From: an uncultured Synechococcus sp.
GTDB lineage: Bacteria > Cyanobacteriota > Cyanobacteriia > PCC-6307 > Cyanobiaceae
Direction: 5' to 3'
Length of the DNA stretch: 16,001 nt
Assembly: GCA_937975655.1 (NCBI GenBank)
Contig: CALJTZ010000517.1
Coordinates: forward strand, 1 to 16,001
Shown: one piece after another, positions 14,238 to 16,001 of the stretch
Layout: each line of letters opens with the position of its first letter
How positions within the stretch are numbered: position 1 is the stretch's first letter
Translations under genes and position numbers: made by a program
The notes under the pieces: generated by a model
The model's database searches: none
The model's input: only the letters and a program-made list of their open reading frames with translations
Told to the model about the DNA's origin: nothing

Positions 14238-14376
14238 CAGAGGGTGCCGATCAACCAGTCGCCCAAAAGCTCAACAAAGTCCTGAGCGTTGGTCCCGGGC
14301 TTTTGTCTGCTCAGCCGTGGTGCAGTGTCCTGGAGTTCGATGTGGCTGGTGGTCACGGCGCTACTAGAAGCGGACG

Positions 14377-15420
14377 TCATCGGCCTGGGGCCATTCGCGG
14401 GGCAGACCGGCCGAAACGCTGCTCAATCGGGTGAGCCAAGGCCATCAGGATCAGGGCAATGGCGATGCCGAGAGCAGAGGCCACGACACGGTTGTCGGCC
14501 ATCACCATTAGGTCGGCGTTGTTGCTGTTGAACAGCACGATCGTGACGGTGAGCGCCGTGAGTTTGAGGGCACGGTGGCCATGCTTGGCGGCAATCACAG
14601 CCGTGAGCACCCCCGCGGCGATGGCCGGCAGGTCGAGGGGCAAACCACGCGGCAGGGTGTTAGCCATCAGGAGCACCAGCAGCACTCCGGCCAGCGTCCC
14701 GAGCGAACGGTGCAGGGCCACCGTCCAGGAGTCTCGAACGAATGGCTGCAGCACGAGGAAGGGCGTGATGATCAACCAGAGCCCGGTGGTGTGCCAGTGG
14801 TGTTGCAAGGCCACCGGGGTGGTCACCAGGGTGCTGGTGGCGAGCATCACAGCGTGAGCAGCGCTGCGTCGCCAGCTGTGGGCAACCGCGAAGGATGTAG
14901 AAGCAGCGTCAAGCTGTGCGCGCAGCCGGGCCTGGAGCAGCGTCGCCAGACCGCCCGAGGCAAGCAGGGCCAAGGCCATCCCGACCACAGCAGAGGGTGC
15001 AGGATCTAGCGCAAGGGGGCTGTTGGTGATCAGGATGCAAAGACTCACCATCAGCAGCCAATACACCGGCTTCAACTGCCAGCGAGCGCTCAGGCCGAGG
15101 CCGAATGCTGTCGTCGTGAGCAGGAGGGTGGCGAGCAGCGGATCGTTCTGGCTGAACACTGCTGGCACAGACAACACCGCCAGCCCAGCAACCCCCAGCA
15201 GGGCCTGCCGCCAGCCCAGACGTGCGCAGACCAACAGGCTGGCCAGGCTGGTGAGGCAGAGCACACCTGCGGCGCGATCCAGCCCGAGGGAGTGAGCGAT
15301 CAGCTCCGCGACAACCAGAGCGATCACCACGACAACGGCCTGAGCGGGCAGCCGCAAACGAGGGGGCAGGGATAAAGCCACGCAGGTCGTGCTGCTGTTC
15401 ACCCGATCCTGAACAGTCAT
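14377..15420 (-). CDS. FUSC-like (aromatic acid exporter / YccS type) integral membrane protein
   Basis: A 347-residue protein with two blocks of hydrophobic helices (about residues 23-150 and 190-335) separated by a polar linker containing LLQARLRAQLDAASTSFAVA. The second block contains WLIITPFLVLQPFVRDSWTV and LHRSLGTLAGVLLVLLMAN, which match the FUSC-type pattern of a helix ending in xxxQP followed by RxxGTxxG. Family members export aromatic acids or other small organic compounds, but substrates cannot be read here. The frame extends upstream to 15483, but ATG 15420 starts closer to the first helix and avoids a cysteine/glycine-rich lead with no helix; it is preferred. It is transcribed against all other genes in the window and is divergent from the DUF1254 gene. 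Confidence 0.78.
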   Translation of the reverse strand: MTVQDRVNSSTTCVALSLPPRLRLPAQAVVVVIALVVAELIAHSLGLDRAAGVLCLTSLASLLVCARLGWRQALLGVAGLAVLSVPAVFSQNDPLLATLLLTTTAFGLGLSARWQLKPVYWLLMVSLCILITNSPLALDPAPSAVVGMALALLASGGLATLLQARLRAQLDAASTSFAVAHSWRRSAAHAVMLATSTLVTTPVALQHHWHTTGLWLIITPFLVLQPFVRDSWTVALHRSLGTLAGVLLVLLMANTLPRGLPLDLPAIAAGVLTAVIAAKHGHRALKLTALTVTIVLFNSNNADLMVMADNRVVASALGIAIALILMALAHPIEQRFGRSAPRMAPGR

Positions 15421-15500
15421 GGCACCCCATCCCACCCCCCGGCCGCTCGTGCATGTAGGTGACAAACAGTGCCCGCCGCTCACGCATCGGGAGGGCTAGA

Positions 15501-15516
15501 TGGGTGTTCTCACCCA
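15501..15516. repeat. Short inverted repeat in the divergent upstream region
   Basis: TGGGTG-TTCT-CACCCA is a perfect 6-bp stem with a 4-base loop, followed directly by the imperfect dyad TTGTCAGC-T-GCTGAACAA (15518-15535). Both lie between the FUSC-like gene (minus) and the DUF1254 gene (plus), where promoters for both must sit. They could be operator sites; they are too short to be sure. The rest of 15421-15652 shows no gene and no clear -35/-10 pair. Confidence 0.25.
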
Positions 15517-15652
15517 CTTGTCAGCTGCTGAACAACGTGGTGGGGCTACACAGCTAAGCGTTGTGGCGACATCCATAACACCGTTTGGCCAAAAGCTGAC
15601 ATCCCAGCCACCCGTGCGCAGAGTGCGTTGGTTGCAGACACAGCCCAAGCCC

Positions 15653-16001
15653 ATGGCGAGATTCACCTCTGCGATTCACCGCTGCGGTATGGGTTTCGCC
15701 CTGGGGCTGATGGCCCTGGGGCCCGCTGCAGGCCTGGCCGATCCACGCAACATCACAGCCGTGGACACGCCGGCGTTGGGTCGCCTGCAACTGGAGAACG
15801 GCTACCCCACAGCCGCCACGGCCCAAAAGCTCTACGACGAACTCGACCTGCAGCGGGCCACCCAGGGCTACCTGTGGGCCCTGCCGGCGGTGGGCTTCAA
15901 GGCCCTCTACGACGCCCAGGCCAAGACCATGGGCGTGCGCAACGGCGACGTGTTGCTCTACCGCACGCTGCAGGACAAGGCGGGGATGCTCACCACCAAC
16001 A
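15653..16001 (+). CDS. DUF1254-domain exported protein (3' partial)
   Basis: The frame is open from ATG 15653 to the window edge (116 codons). A signal peptide is evident: basic start, hydrophobic core GMGFALGLMALGPAAG, cleavage near LA-DPRN. The mature part has LENGYPTAATAQKLYDELD then LQRATQGYLWALPAVGFKAL and NGDVLLYRTLQDKAGMLTTN, which is the characteristic opening of DUF1254 proteins (ENGYP...KLYDELDFQRAxQAYLWALP...DKxxxLTxN). These proteins usually carry a second DUF1214 domain further on, outside this window. Their activity is unknown; they occur as secreted or periplasmic proteins. The gene is divergent from the FUSC-like exporter, so shared control is possible. Confidence 0.85.
   Translation, partial: MARFTSAIHRCGMGFALGLMALGPAAGLADPRNITAVDTPALGRLQLENGYPTAATAQKLYDELDLQRATQGYLWALPAVGFKALYDAQAKTMGVRNGDVLLYRTLQDKAGMLTTN

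Noticed and set aside
14189..14380. Minus-strand frame of about 63 codons between the convergent genes
   Set aside because: It overlaps the 14043 gene and the end of the FUSC-like gene; the sequence has no recognisable domain, so it is not supported.
1..16001. CRISPR arrays, tRNA/rRNA genes, insertion sequences, phage or toxin-antitoxin genes
   Set aside because: No regularly spaced repeats, no tRNA- or rRNA-like sequence, and no transposase, integrase or toxin-type proteins were seen on either strand.

Overview
The window reads as a high-GC cyanobacterial chromosome segment, most likely from a picocyanobacterium of the Synechococcus/Cyanobium type. This is inferred from the Kdp operon layout (a small extra gene between kdpB and kdpC, and a KdpD that ends after its N-terminal and USP domains, as described for Anabaena), from an EXGD(K/R)T-type GDT1 transporter and from DUF305 proteins. 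Taxonomy cannot be proved from this window. Genes are tightly packed with many 1-4 nt overlaps. No stretch longer than about 300 bases lacks a gene or gene remnant; the longest are 6519-6723 (nothing clear), 14238-14376 (nothing clear) and 15421-15652 (divergent upstream region).

Region 1 (1-6518) is a potassium-transport and signalling operon: kdpA (5' end outside the window), kdpB, a KdpF/KdpG-like small protein, kdpC, a kinase-less KdpD, a separate membrane histidine kinase starting in a 4-base overlap with kdpD, and a NarL/FixJ-type response regulator. Together the last three look like a KdpD/KdpE system split into pieces, with a different class of output regulator.

Region 2 (6724-8734) holds a small membrane ORF, a Nudix hydrolase, a probable small-protein gene or remnant, and an ACR3-family arsenite efflux carrier.

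Region 3 (8805-13976) is a metal-homeostasis block. It contains a wrecked CDF metal transporter whose stop overlaps the start of an OmpR-type response regulator, the partner histidine kinase, a GDT1/UPF0016 cation transporter, a cytochrome b561-type membrane protein, and two DUF305 proteins. Between the DUF305 genes is a MerR-family regulator that looks broken by an internal deletion, with a well-formed MerR-style operator still present upstream of the second DUF305 gene. A small protein family (REMVRAHAYP motif) occurs at 7400 and again at 14043, so its two copies bracket the metal/metalloid block.

Region 4 (14377-16001) has an FUSC-like membrane protein on the minus strand and, divergently, the start of a secreted DUF1254 protein cut by the window edge.

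The most notable points are the split Kdp sensor with a NarL-type regulator, the decayed CDF gene left in front of an intact two-component system, and the merR remnant beside an intact operator.
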